Source of the DNA: an uncultured Clostridia bacterium
GTDB lineage: Bacteria > Bacillota > Clostridia > Lachnospirales > CAG-274
Direction: 5' to 3'
Assembly: GCA_947589665.1 (NCBI GenBank)
Contig: CANQBJ010000006.1
Span: forward strand, 1 to 58,396
DNA: 58,396 bases
Made by a program: the position numbers and the translations under genes
Part shown: in pieces, positions 45,692 through 53,459 of the stretch
How positions within the stretch are numbered: the first letter of the stretch is position 1
How the letters are laid out: each line of letters starts with the position of its first letter
Notes under the pieces: model-generated
What the model saw: the letters and a program-made list of their open reading frames with translations, nothing else
Databases searched by the model: none
What the model was told of the DNA's origin: nothing

Positions 45692-46252
45692 ATGGCAGAT
45701 AAGCTCATTATAAACGGCAAGCCTGTTTCGGAAATAAAGGACTTTAAGGATGCTACCGATAACGCTGCCCGAATACAGGCTATGGGCAATATCATAAAGC
45801 AGGCCTTTGATAATAATATGAACAAGGATAACTGGCTGAAGCCTATAATGCTTGTAAACGAAAAAGGCGAGCCTGAGCCTGTGAAGTTTACATACGCTTT
45901 GCCTAAAGCTCCTAAAAAAGTGGAAAAGCTCACAGGCTTTGCCAGATTTATGACGGGAAGGGAAACAAGAGCCGCCTATGACAATGCTTATAAGGAATCC
46001 CCCGAAAAATTAAAAGCCTATAAAGAGAAAATGGCTGTCATAAACAGGCTGGAGGAATACAACCTTGCAGCTGATATGAAAAGAGCCGAGGGTATAAGAA
46101 AACTAAAGGGTATTGCTTACGAAGTAAGGCCGACAAATGTTGATACCCTTAGCAGCGGCAGGCAAAACGGAAATACAGGCACTCCTTCTCTTGTTCAGCC
46201 TGTAAACGAGGTCAGCAGAACACAGCCTGAAGCGGGAATGTCACACTCTTAA
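45692..46252 (+). CDS. Hypothetical protein, 3' part of the TAG-split gene
   Basis: This frame is in the same register as the upstream segment, and its ATG has no ribosome binding site, so it is probably the 3' part of one gene. Residues include LIINGKPVSEIKDFKDATD, then PVKFTYALPKAPKKVEKL, GFARFMTGRETRAAYDNAY and a charged helix, with a polar Gln/Pro/Ser-rich tail. The same order of features recurs in the broken gene at 47035-47782, so the two are paralogues. The family (proteins with repeated Y-x-x-Y/E-K-rich helices, common in gut Firmicutes) has no function known to me. Confidence 0.55.
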   Translation: MADKLIINGKPVSEIKDFKDATDNAARIQAMGNIIKQAFDNNMNKDNWLKPIMLVNEKGEPEPVKFTYALPKAPKKVEKLTGFARFMTGRETRAAYDNAYKESPEKLKAYKEKMAVINRLEEYNLAADMKRAEGIRKLKGIAYEVRPTNVDTLSSGRQNGNTGTPSLVQPVNEVSRTQPEAGMSHS

Positions 46253-46301
46253 AAAAACAAACAATATATAAGCAAAGCTGTTTATAAACAAGGAGGATAC
46301 T

Positions 46302-47036
46302 ATGTACACAAAACTATTGAAATTGACCGCGGCAGCAGCCGCAATAACTATGCTTTCAGCTTGTTCTTCGGATATTCCGCCTGCAAAGCCGAATATTCCC
46401 GATGGGGATGCTTCTGATTTTGTTGCTCTTTCCGAGGCTGTTCCCGATGCAATACTGGAAATAAGATATTATTCCACATATAACTTTGTGGGAGAAAGAA
46501 TAGACGGCTATGAGGAGCCCTGTGCCCTTATTACAAAGGAGGCGGCAGAGGCTCTTAAAGGCGCGTCACAGGAGGCGGAGGAAAAGGGCTACAGACTTAA
46601 GATATACGATGCCTACCGCCCTCAGACTGCCGTAAATAACTTTATAGAGTGGGCTGAAAACGACAGCACGGAAATGAAGGAATATTTCTACCCTGAGCTT
46701 GACAAGTCCGTATTGTTCGACCAGGGCTATATTGCCGACAAATCGGGACACAGCAGAGGAAGCACCGTTGATCTGACGCTTTTCGATATGGATACGGGAA
46801 AGGACGTGGATATGGGCGGTACATTTGATTATTTCGGCGAGCTTTCACATCCCGATTACACCGGCGAGCTTACCGAGGAGCAGATAAACAACAGAAACAT
46901 ATTGAGAGATATAATGCTCAATAATGGCTTCAAGCCCCTTGACACAGAATGGTGGCACTTTACGCTTGAAAACGAGCCCTATCCCGACACATATTTTGAT
47001 TTTCCCGTAAGCGAGGACTCGGTTGAGGCAAAGTAA
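46302..47036 (+). CDS. VanX-like D-Ala-D-Ala dipeptidase, lipoprotein
   Basis: The 244-residue protein has a lipoprotein signal (TAAAAAITMLSAC, Cys near residue 21). A peptidase family M15D domain follows, with zinc and catalytic residues in SGHSRGSTVDLTLFD (His and Asp ligands) and EWWHF (catalytic Glu, His ligand), and DAYRPQTAV with the conserved Arg. Such enzymes cleave D-alanyl-D-alanine. VanX proper is cytosolic, whereas lipoprotein forms act outside the membrane, probably in peptidoglycan turnover. No vanA, vanH or vanRS is near, so there is no reason to predict vancomycin resistance. It has an AAGGAGG site and lies between two broken paralogous genes. Confidence 0.85.
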   Translation: MYTKLLKLTAAAAAITMLSACSSDIPPAKPNIPDGDASDFVALSEAVPDAILEIRYYSTYNFVGERIDGYEEPCALITKEAAEALKGASQEAEEKGYRLKIYDAYRPQTAVNNFIEWAENDSTEMKEYFYPELDKSVLFDQGYIADKSGHSRGSTVDLTLFDMDTGKDVDMGGTFDYFGELSHPDYTGELTEEQINNRNILRDIMLNNGFKPLDTEWWHFTLENEPYPDTYFDFPVSEDSVEAK

Positions 47037-47782
47037 AATATACATAAACGACCGTCCTCTCAAGGAGCTTTTGAATTTTAAGGCTGAGGATTGTGTTGGC
47101 AGCGACGGCTACAAAAAACTGATGACCTTAAAGCGGCAGCAGATAATTTCTATATCAATGACAAGAGCTTCTATGAATACTTCAACCTTGACAGGAACAC
47201 CGTTACTGCCGAACAAATTAGGGGAAAAGAGGTTGAGCTTACCAAGATAATGAAGGATGAATTCAGGCATTACGTCAAAAACGAGGGAAATGAAGCAAAA
47301 TTCCTGCTTATGAAGGATGCTGCAACAGGCACATTCAGACCTGTTACATTTTTTTGAACCTATTCCCGAATTAAAGCCGGAGGTAGAGCCTATGGGCTTC
47401 CGATGAGAAAATAGCAGCATATAATAATGTCAAAGAGCAGCAAGCAAGCCAAGAGAATTACCTGAGTGCAAACAGCAAAAATCTGAATGCAAGGGAAAGG
47501 AATCAGGCTGCTCTTGCATACGCAAAAGCACTTAACAAGGATATTCTTTCAAACGAAGATAAGAAAATACTTTCCGACAAAAAAATAAATAGTCCCAATG
47601 CAGATTTCTACGGCAGGAAAAATTTACCGGCAGCGCCTGTACGTCCGATAAATATAGCAAATGCTCAGCAGATGTTAAATAACGTAAATACAAATGCTCA
47701 GAACAGAAATCTTACACAATTTACAAATACAAATAATCAGAATACACCAAACAACCCGCAAACGGAAAACAGTATGCAGTAA
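47035..47782 (+). pseudogene. Broken paralogue of the 45266-46252 gene
   Basis: Three registers carry sense: KIYINDRPLKELLNFKAED (from 47035), then TDDLKAAADNFYINDKSFYEY to LLMKDAATGTFRPVTFF and PIPELKPEVEPMGF, then DEKIAAYNNVKEQQASQ to the Asn/Gln-rich end at TAA 47780-47782. The first shift fits loss of one A in an A6 run (47113-47118). The second fits one extra base near 47393. The start is lost or overlaps the end of the dipeptidase gene. The order of segments mirrors 45692-46252. Confidence 0.65.
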
Positions 47783-47827
47783 AGCATAACCCTTTCTGAT
47801 GGCTTGGTTTCATACGGCAAGAACTAA

Positions 47828-47892
47828 TTATCGGCACAGTCTCCCCTTCCTATAGCCTTTAGGCATAAGGGAAGGGGAGACTGTGCCGATAA
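47828..47892. terminator. Perfect 23-bp inverted repeat between convergent genes
   Basis: Arms at 47828-47850 and 47870-47892 pair perfectly around a 19-base loop. It sits between the plus-strand broken gene and the minus-strand ileS. It can act as a two-way terminator, though its GC-rich, oversized stem also fits a small mobile palindrome. Confidence 0.65.
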
Positions 47893-47934
47893 ATTTATAG
47901 TACTATTTAATGCTTAATGTGACAGTTTCAAATT

Positions 47935-50900
47935 TTAGTTTTTCTCAACACCGAGAGTAACGGTTTCGCCGTTTATATTCCATTCCTTGCTTATGGCAGC
48001 AGTGCCTTCGCAAATATCGTCTGCAAGCACATCTGTTGAAATGGTATCCTTGTTTCTGCTAAATATCTCGGCTATTTTGCTGTTGCCCTTGTGGTATACC
48101 TTTATTCTGTCAAGGACCTCAAAATCGGCTTCCTTCCTCATAGTCTGTATCTTGGAAACAAGCTCTCTTACAAAACCCTCTTCAATAAGCTCAGGTGAAA
48201 GCTCTGTGCTTAATACAACAGTGGTTGATTTGTCGCTTTCTGCTACATAACCATCTGCCTGTGCAGTCTCTGTAAGTACATCCTCTTCTGAAAGCTCTAT
48301 ATCCGTGCCGTCAACGGTAAATTTGATAACGCCGTTTTCCTTAAGCTCCTTCATAAGAGCGTTGCCGTCACTGTTTTTAAGATATTCGCCTATAGCGGGC
48401 ACAAGCTTGCCGTAGCGTCTGCCCAAAGTCCTGAGCTGCGGCTTAAAGCTGTAGCTTGTGAATTTAGACGCATCATCGACAAACTCCAGATGCTTTACAT
48501 TAAGCTCGTCAAGTATGATATCATAGTATTCTTCGTCAAGCTGCTTTTCCGCCTGTATATACATATTGCCTATAGGCTGTCTGTTCTTGATATTGGCAGT
48601 ATTTCTGGCTGCACGTCCCGCAACTACGGCAGAGAGTACAAGCTCCATATTTACCTCCAGCTTGTCGTCTATCATGGACTCGTCAGCCTCGGGGAAGTCA
48701 CAGAGATGTACTGATTCCGGAGTGTTTGTATCTACCTTTCTCACAAGGTTCTGATACATATTTTCAGCCATAAACGGTGTGAAAGGCGCTGAGAGCTTAG
48801 CCATAGTCACAAGGACTGTGTATAACGTCATATAGGCATTTACCTTGTCCTGAGGCATATCCTTGCCCCAGAAACGCTCTCTTGAACGTCTTACATACCA
48901 GTTTGAAAGCTCGTCAACGAAGTCTGCCATAGCCCTTGCAGACTCTGTTATCTTGTAGCTGTCAAGGGACTTATCTACAAATTTGACAAGGGTATTAAGC
49001 CTTGAAAGCACCCACTTGTCCATAGGAGCGAGCTTGTCATATTCCAATTTATAATCTGTAGGATCGAAGTTATCTATATTGGCATACAGAACGAAGAAAG
49101 CATAGGTATTCCAAAGAGTACCCATAAACTTTCTCTGATACTCATTTACTGCCTTGTCGTCAAATCTGTTGGGCAGCCATGGCGCTGAGTTGGCATAGAA
49201 ATACCATCTTACTGCGTCTGCACCCTGATTGTCAAGTACGCTCCACGGGTCTACAACATTGCCCAAATGCTTGGACATTTTTCTGCCCTCTCTGTCCTGT
49301 ACATGACCTAAAACTATAACATTCTTATAAGGACTTCTGTCAAATATAAGAGTTGAAATAGCCATAAGAGTATAGAACCAGCCTCTTGTCTGGTCTATAG
49401 CCTCGGAAATGAAGTCGGCAGGATAGTTTTCGTCAAATATTTCCTTGTTTTCAAAGGGATAATGCCACTGCGCAAAGGGCATTGAGCCTGAGTCGAACCA
49501 GCAGTCTATTACCTCTGGGACTCTGTGCATCTTGCCGCCGCACTTAGGACAGTTCAGCTCAACAGCATCGATATAAGGCTTGTGAAGCTCTATATCATCG
49601 GGGCAGTTGTCACTCATTTCCTTAAGCTCCGCAATAGAGCCTATAGCGTGTCTGTGACCGCATTTGCACTCCCATATAGGCAGCGGAGTACCCCAGTATC
49701 TCTCTCTTGAAAGTCCCCAGTCAATAACATTTTCAAGGAAGTTTCCGAAACGTCCTGTCTTGATATTGTCGGGCATCCAGTTTACAGTGTTGTTATTTTT
49801 AAGAAGGTTATCCCTGACCTTGGTCATTTCAATAAACCATGTATCTCTTGCATAGTAGAGAAGAGGTGTATCACATCTCCAGCAGAAGGGATAGTCATGC
49901 TCAAAGGGGATAGCCGCATAGAGCTTACCGCTTTGTTCAAGGCGCTTTAATACCTCCTTGTCTCCGTCCTTTACAAATACTCCTGCAAGACCCTCTACCT
50001 CTTCCGTAAAGCAGCCCCGATCGTTTACAAGCTGTATAAAGGGCAGGTCAAAGCGTCTGCCTACACGGGCATCGTCTTCACCGAAGGCGGGAGCGATATG
50101 AACTATACCTGTACCGTCTGTAAGAGTTACATAGTCGTCCTCTGTTACAAAGAAGGCTCTCTTATCGGGCTTTGCATAGGGAAAAAGAGGCTCGTAGTCC
50201 ATACCTACTAAATCCTCGCCCTTGCAGGTATCTATTACCTCGTATTCCTTTACTATATCGTCAAGAAGCGCCTCAGCCATAATGTATATACAGCCGTCGG
50301 CAGCCTTTACCTTTGAATAGTTTTCTCTCTTGTTTACACAAAGAGCAGTGTTTGAAGGCAAGGTCCATGGAGTAGTTGTCCATGCAAGGAAGTATGTGTT
50401 ATCCTCGCCTACGACCTTAAACTTCGCTATACAGGAGGTCTCCTTTACGTTCTTATATCCCTGTGCTACCTCGTGTGAGGAAAGGGCAGTACCGCAGCGC
50501 GGGCAGTAGGGTACTATCTTGTGGCCCTTGTAGAGAAGTCCCTTTTCCCATATCTGCTTAAGCGCCCACCACTCAGACTCTATATAGTCGTTGTGATAGG
50601 TAACATAGGGATCGTCCATATCAGCCCAGAAGCCGACTCTGTCGCTCATCTCTCTCCAAAGGCTTTCGTATACGAATACGGAATCCTTACACTTCTTTAT
50701 AAAAGGCTCTACACCGTAGTCCTCTATCTGAGGCTTGCCGCTTATACCAAGCTGCTTTTCCACCTCTAATTCCACAGGCAGACCGTGAGTGTCCCAGCCT
50801 GCTTTTCTAAGCACCTTATATCCCTTCATAGTCTTGTAACGGGGGATAAGGTCCTTTATAACTCTTGTCAGGATATGTCCTATATGGGGCTTGCCGTTGG

Positions 50901-51048
50901 CAGTGGGAGGACCGTCATAGAATGTAAATACGGGACAGTTCTCTCTTGCCTTGATAGACTTGCCAAAAATATCCTTTTCCTTCCAGAAGCTTAATATCTC
51001 TTTTTCTCTGTCAACGAAATTGAGATTTGTGCTTACCTTATCATACAT
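47935..51048 (-). CDS. ileS: Isoleucyl-tRNA synthetase
   Basis: The 1,037-residue class I synthetase charges tRNA-Ile. The HIGH motif is PHIGHIL within YDGPPTANGKPHIGH, the KMSKS motif appears as KMSKHLGNVVDP, and the editing domain lies between, with WTTTPWTLPSN and GTGIVHIAPAFGEDD. A Cys pair set (CKCGH, CPKCGG) lies before the KMSKS loop. The length and the KMSKH form fit the eukaryote-like IleS2 branch rather than the shorter bacterial form. That branch is often less sensitive to mupirocin, but this is inference. AAAGGAGAA precedes the ATG. Transcription is controlled by the T-box just upstream. Confidence 0.95.
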   Translation of the reverse strand: MYDKVSTNLNFVDREKEILSFWKEKDIFGKSIKARENCPVFTFYDGPPTANGKPHIGHILTRVIKDLIPRYKTMKGYKVLRKAGWDTHGLPVELEVEKQLGISGKPQIEDYGVEPFIKKCKDSVFVYESLWREMSDRVGFWADMDDPYVTYHNDYIESEWWALKQIWEKGLLYKGHKIVPYCPRCGTALSSHEVAQGYKNVKETSCIAKFKVVGEDNTYFLAWTTTPWTLPSNTALCVNKRENYSKVKAADGCIYIMAEALLDDIVKEYEVIDTCKGEDLVGMDYEPLFPYAKPDKRAFFVTEDDYVTLTDGTGIVHIAPAFGEDDARVGRRFDLPFIQLVNDRGCFTEEVEGLAGVFVKDGDKEVLKRLEQSGKLYAAIPFEHDYPFCWRCDTPLLYYARDTWFIEMTKVRDNLLKNNNTVNWMPDNIKTGRFGNFLENVIDWGLSRERYWGTPLPIWECKCGHRHAIGSIAELKEMSDNCPDDIELHKPYIDAVELNCPKCGGKMHRVPEVIDCWFDSGSMPFAQWHYPFENKEIFDENYPADFISEAIDQTRGWFYTLMAISTLIFDRSPYKNVIVLGHVQDREGRKMSKHLGNVVDPWSVLDNQGADAVRWYFYANSAPWLPNRFDDKAVNEYQRKFMGTLWNTYAFFVLYANIDNFDPTDYKLEYDKLAPMDKWVLSRLNTLVKFVDKSLDSYKITESARAMADFVDELSNWYVRRSRERFWGKDMPQDKVNAYMTLYTVLVTMAKLSAPFTPFMAENMYQNLVRKVDTNTPESVHLCDFPEADESMIDDKLEVNMELVLSAVVAGRAARNTANIKNRQPIGNMYIQAEKQLDEEYYDIILDELNVKHLEFVDDASKFTSYSFKPQLRTLGRRYGKLVPAIGEYLKNSDGNALMKELKENGVIKFTVDGTDIELSEEDVLTETAQADGYVAESDKSTTVVLSTELSPELIEEGFVRELVSKIQTMRKEADFEVLDRIKVYHKGNSKIAEIFSRNKDTISTDVLADDICEGTAAISKEWNINGETVTLGVEKN

Positions 51049-51083
51049 TGGGAAAATTCTCCTTTCAGAATTAATGAAAAAAA

Positions 51084-51310
51084 CTGCTGTGTCCTACAGG
51101 ACGCAGCAGCGTGGTACCACCTGAATTGATATAAAATATATCCTCTCATTATCCCTTAACGCGGGAAACGTCATAGCCTACTTGTTTTTACTTTCGGTAT
51201 GCCGCAGCCAAAGTGATCTTCACATAAATGCTCATCATCGGCTCTCACCTTGCCCGACTCTCTTTGGAATACACATAAATGCTACTCTCTCCGCTATAGC
51301 GTTTTAACAA
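51084..51310 (-). promoter_or_regulatory. T-box leader of ileS (Ile specifier)
   Basis: On the minus strand a Stem I region contains the likely specifier AUC (51215-51217, in GAAGATCACTTTGG). The conserved T-box GGTGGTACCACGC lies at 51109-51121, and the terminator is CTGCTGCGTCC/GGACACAGCAG (51084-51109) followed by seven U. Uncharged tRNA-Ile would stabilise the antiterminator and allow ileS transcription. Confidence 0.92.
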
Positions 51311-51318
51311 TCTATTAC

Positions 51319-51347
51319 ATTATAATATCATTTGACGGATTTGTAAA
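51319..51347 (-). promoter_or_regulatory. Promoter of the ileS T-box transcript
   Basis: TTTACA (51342-51347), 17 bp and TATAAT (51319-51324) on the minus strand lie just before the T-box. Confidence 0.75.
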
Positions 51348-51406
51348 GCATTATTTTTGTTTTTTTAAGAGAAATCTCTCGCAAAAAGCCATACATACTC
51401 TCAAAG

Positions 51407-51586
51407 TCATTTTTGCTTTGCTTCAAATTTTATTCCGTTATTGCATTCCTTTAATTTTGTTACATCGGTTTTTAAGTATATTTCATTTGGTATACCAATA
51501 GGAAAGGCATCACAGGCGCATTTCCAGCCGTCTATGTTTTCTCTCTGATGTATACATTTGTCACAGGGATAATCAACGCATATCAT
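51407..51586 (-). CDS. Small Cys-rich protein
   Basis: This 59-residue protein opens MICVDYPCDKCIHQ and continues WKCACDAFPIGIPNEIYL. Six Cys in CxxxxCxxC, CxC and a later single Cys suggest metal binding. The CDAFPxGIPxEI element is one I have seen in small conserved proteins of Firmicutes, of unknown role. The start is clear: AAGGAGATATACAA then ATG. It is preceded by a terminator-like hairpin and a structured RNA. The gene is separated from ileS by the T-box promoter and is on the same strand. Confidence 0.8.
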   Translation of the reverse strand: MICVDYPCDKCIHQRENIDGWKCACDAFPIGIPNEIYLKTDVTKLKECNNGIKFEAKQK

Positions 51587-51618
51587 TTGTATATCTCCTT
51601 GATTGGTTGAAAGTTAAA

Positions 51619-51647
51619 ATACCGCTTAAACAAAGTCTAAGCGGTAT
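51619..51647 (-). terminator. Hairpin terminator between the structured RNA and the Cys-rich gene
   Basis: ATACCGCTTA (minus strand, 51647-51638) pairs perfectly with TAAGCGGTAT (51628-51619) with a nine-base loop. A short U-rich tail (UUUAACUUU) follows. It could end the upstream RNA or attenuate the 59-residue gene 33 bases further on. Confidence 0.6.
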
Positions 51648-51656
51648 GCGATAATC

Positions 51657-51761
51657 AAAGAATACTTGGCAGGCGTGCCATTCCCCTGCATCTCTCGGGT
51701 TTCCCCTGTCAAGCCATCGGCGTGTAGACGGACACGAAATCTTCTACCTCAAGTATTCTTT
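51657..51761 (-). ncRNA. Unassigned structured RNA of about 105 nt
   Basis: The ends form a perfect 12-bp helix (51750-51761 with 51657-51668). Inside, on the minus strand, are GTAGA/TCTAC or the competing CGTGT/ACACG hairpin, a GGG-GAAA-CCC GNRA-type hairpin followed by GAGAGATGCAGG, and a GCAGG/CCTGC hairpin. It is GC-rich in an AT-rich gap, which argues for a functional RNA. I tested it by eye against SRP RNA and the common riboswitches without a match. The strand is inferred from the terminator and downstream gene. Confidence 0.5.
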
Positions 51762-51787
51762 ATTATTCTATTGTAATTATACTATAT

Positions 51788-52171
51788 TTATTCATTTTTG
51801 TAAAGTACTATCTTGTTTCTTAAATACTTGTTCCATTTTTTATCACTTATTCTCAAAAATGTGATTATGGAATTACTGTATCCGCTATTGTCTTCTGAAG
51901 TAATTAACCTCAAAATAAGATGAAAACATTTTTTATCTTCATTTATTTGTTTTAGAATAAATGCTGTTTTGGGTTTATTTGCTTTCAGAATATAGTCAGG
52001 CTCATTAATAATTTCTTCCATATATCTGAAATATCTCTCAAAATCCTGCGGATGTCTTTCTTTGATATGCTCTATCCTTTCTTCGGTAATTATTACTTCA
52101 TCCGTAACGATATCCTCGGTTATACAGCTATATATTTTTCTGTCCAGTCTGCCGATAAAATATACTTCCAT
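51788..52171 (-). CDS. BECR-fold (PBECR2-like) nuclease-like protein
   Basis: The 127-residue protein shows the pattern of phage/polymorphic-toxin BECR-fold domains: IEHIKERHPQDFERYF, YMEEIINEPDYILK, TAFILKQI and a final SIITFLRISDKKWNKYLRN. Members related to Barnase, EndoU, ColicinE5/D and RelE are RNases, and the PBECR2 group is found in prophages and mobile genes. The His in ERHPQ and the Thr/Arg near the end are candidate active residues. The gene follows lysA by 24 bases with an AAGGGAAAG site, so it is read from the lysA transcript. No antitoxin is obvious. A role as a free-standing toxin, an immunity relic or a processed domain cannot be distinguished. Confidence 0.55.
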   Translation of the reverse strand: MEVYFIGRLDRKIYSCITEDIVTDEVIITEERIEHIKERHPQDFERYFRYMEEIINEPDYILKANKPKTAFILKQINEDKKCFHLILRLITSEDNSGYSNSIITFLRISDKKWNKYLRNKIVLYKNE

Positions 52172-52195
52172 TTTCTGCTTTCCCTTGCAGTATAT

Positions 52196-53446
52196 TTATC
52201 CGAGAGAGATCATATGCCTTGTAAGGTCCTCAAGCTCATCTCTTTCTCTTATCAGAACGACATCGCCGTTTTCTCTTATAAGTACCTCGGCAGGGCGGAG
52301 CCTGTTGTTGTAATTGGAGGACATTACATGACCGTAAGCGCCTGCGTCAAGGACACCTATGGTATCGCCTACGTGCATTTCGGGGAGGACTCTGTGCTTT
52401 GCGATAATATCGCCAGACTCACATATATTGCCTACTACGGTTATATCCTCGGTATTGTCGCTGTCGTTATATACCTCTATATCGTGGTGTGAATCGTACA
52501 TAATAGGTCTCTGGAGTACGTTAAAGCCTATATCCGTGCCTGCATACTTGTCCTCGTGATTGTATTTTATTGCGTGTACCGTACCTAAGAGTACTGAACA
52601 TTCCGCTGATATATATCTGCCCGGCTCTACCTTGAAGGTTATTTCTTTGCCGTATTCCGCAACAAATTCCTTGAATACCTCGTCAAGTCTTTTGCCCAGG
52701 CCTTCAAGGTCAAGTCTTGGCTGGTCGTTTAATTTTTCGTAAGGGATACCAAAGCCGCCGCCCAGATCGACGAACTCAAGATCGTCAAATTCCCTTGCGA
52801 TATGAAGTATGGCCTTAACACCCTCAACATACTTGTCCCCCTCCATAAAAAGGGAGCCTATGTGCTGATTTATGCCTACAAGCTTAAGCTTGTATTTTTT
52901 CAGTATCTCCTTGAATTCGGGGATATCCTCGGGATTGATGGCAAACTTGGTTTTTTTGCCTGCCGTTACCACCTTTTCGTGGTGTCCTGCGCCTATGCCA
53001 CCGTTAAAGCGTGCGGCAACCTTGCCTCCGGGATTGATCTGACCAAACTGCTCAAGCTGAGAAAGTGAGTCAACGCTTACCGTTACATTATGGTCAATGG
53101 CATACTGCATTTCTTCCCTTGAAACATTGTTGCTTATATAGAATATCTGTTCGGGCTTAAAGCCTGCCTTAAGCTCTACATAAATTTCACCGGGACTCAT
53201 AGCGTCTACGTTAAGACCCTCGCTGCGTACTATTTCCAAAAAGGCAAGATTGCTGTTTGCCTTTGCTGAATAGTTTATGCTGAAGTGAGGATAGCTTACA
53301 AGATTTTTGATATCCCTGCAGCGTTCTCTCAGTATCTTCTCATTATATACATATAACGGACTGCCATATTTGGCTGTCAGATCAGAGGGCTTGTGACCCA
53401 TAAAGAAATTTGTGCTGTCTGTGACCTTAGTGTTTAACTTTCCCAT
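52196..53446 (-). CDS. lysA: Diaminopimelate decarboxylase
   Basis: The 416-residue, PLP-dependent fold-III decarboxylase makes L-lysine from meso-diaminopimelate. The PLP Lys lies in SINYSAKANSN, with EFVDLGGGFGIPY, the EPGRY element (KVEPGRYI), the active-site CESGD (ICESGDIIA) and a C-terminal DAGAYGHVMSSNYNNR. ATG 53446 is chosen because AAGGAGAG stands at the right distance. The in-frame TTG six bases earlier is too close to that site. It follows aroC by 13 bases and is co-transcribed with it. Confidence 0.93.
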   Translation of the reverse strand: MGKLNTKVTDSTNFFMGHKPSDLTAKYGSPLYVYNEKILRERCRDIKNLVSYPHFSINYSAKANSNLAFLEIVRSEGLNVDAMSPGEIYVELKAGFKPEQIFYISNNVSREEMQYAIDHNVTVSVDSLSQLEQFGQINPGGKVAARFNGGIGAGHHEKVVTAGKKTKFAINPEDIPEFKEILKKYKLKLVGINQHIGSLFMEGDKYVEGVKAILHIAREFDDLEFVDLGGGFGIPYEKLNDQPRLDLEGLGKRLDEVFKEFVAEYGKEITFKVEPGRYISAECSVLLGTVHAIKYNHEDKYAGTDIGFNVLQRPIMYDSHHDIEVYNDSDNTEDITVVGNICESGDIIAKHRVLPEMHVGDTIGVLDAGAYGHVMSSNYNNRLRPAEVLIRENGDVVLIRERDELEDLTRHMISLG

Positions 53447-53459
53447 TTTCAACTCTCCT

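Noticed and set aside
46302..47036. Vancomycin-resistance cluster
   Set aside because: The VanX-like dipeptidase is a lipoprotein and has no vanH, vanA or regulator genes near it.
1..47800. Prophage or conjugative element
   Set aside because: No integrase, terminase, capsid, portal, relaxase or coupling-protein gene is recognised; the HerA-type ATPase alone does not prove conjugation.
51657..51761. Small SRP RNA
   Set aside because: A GNRA-type loop is present, but the conserved GUCAGG...AGCAGC internal loop of SRP helix 8 is absent and the fold is branched.
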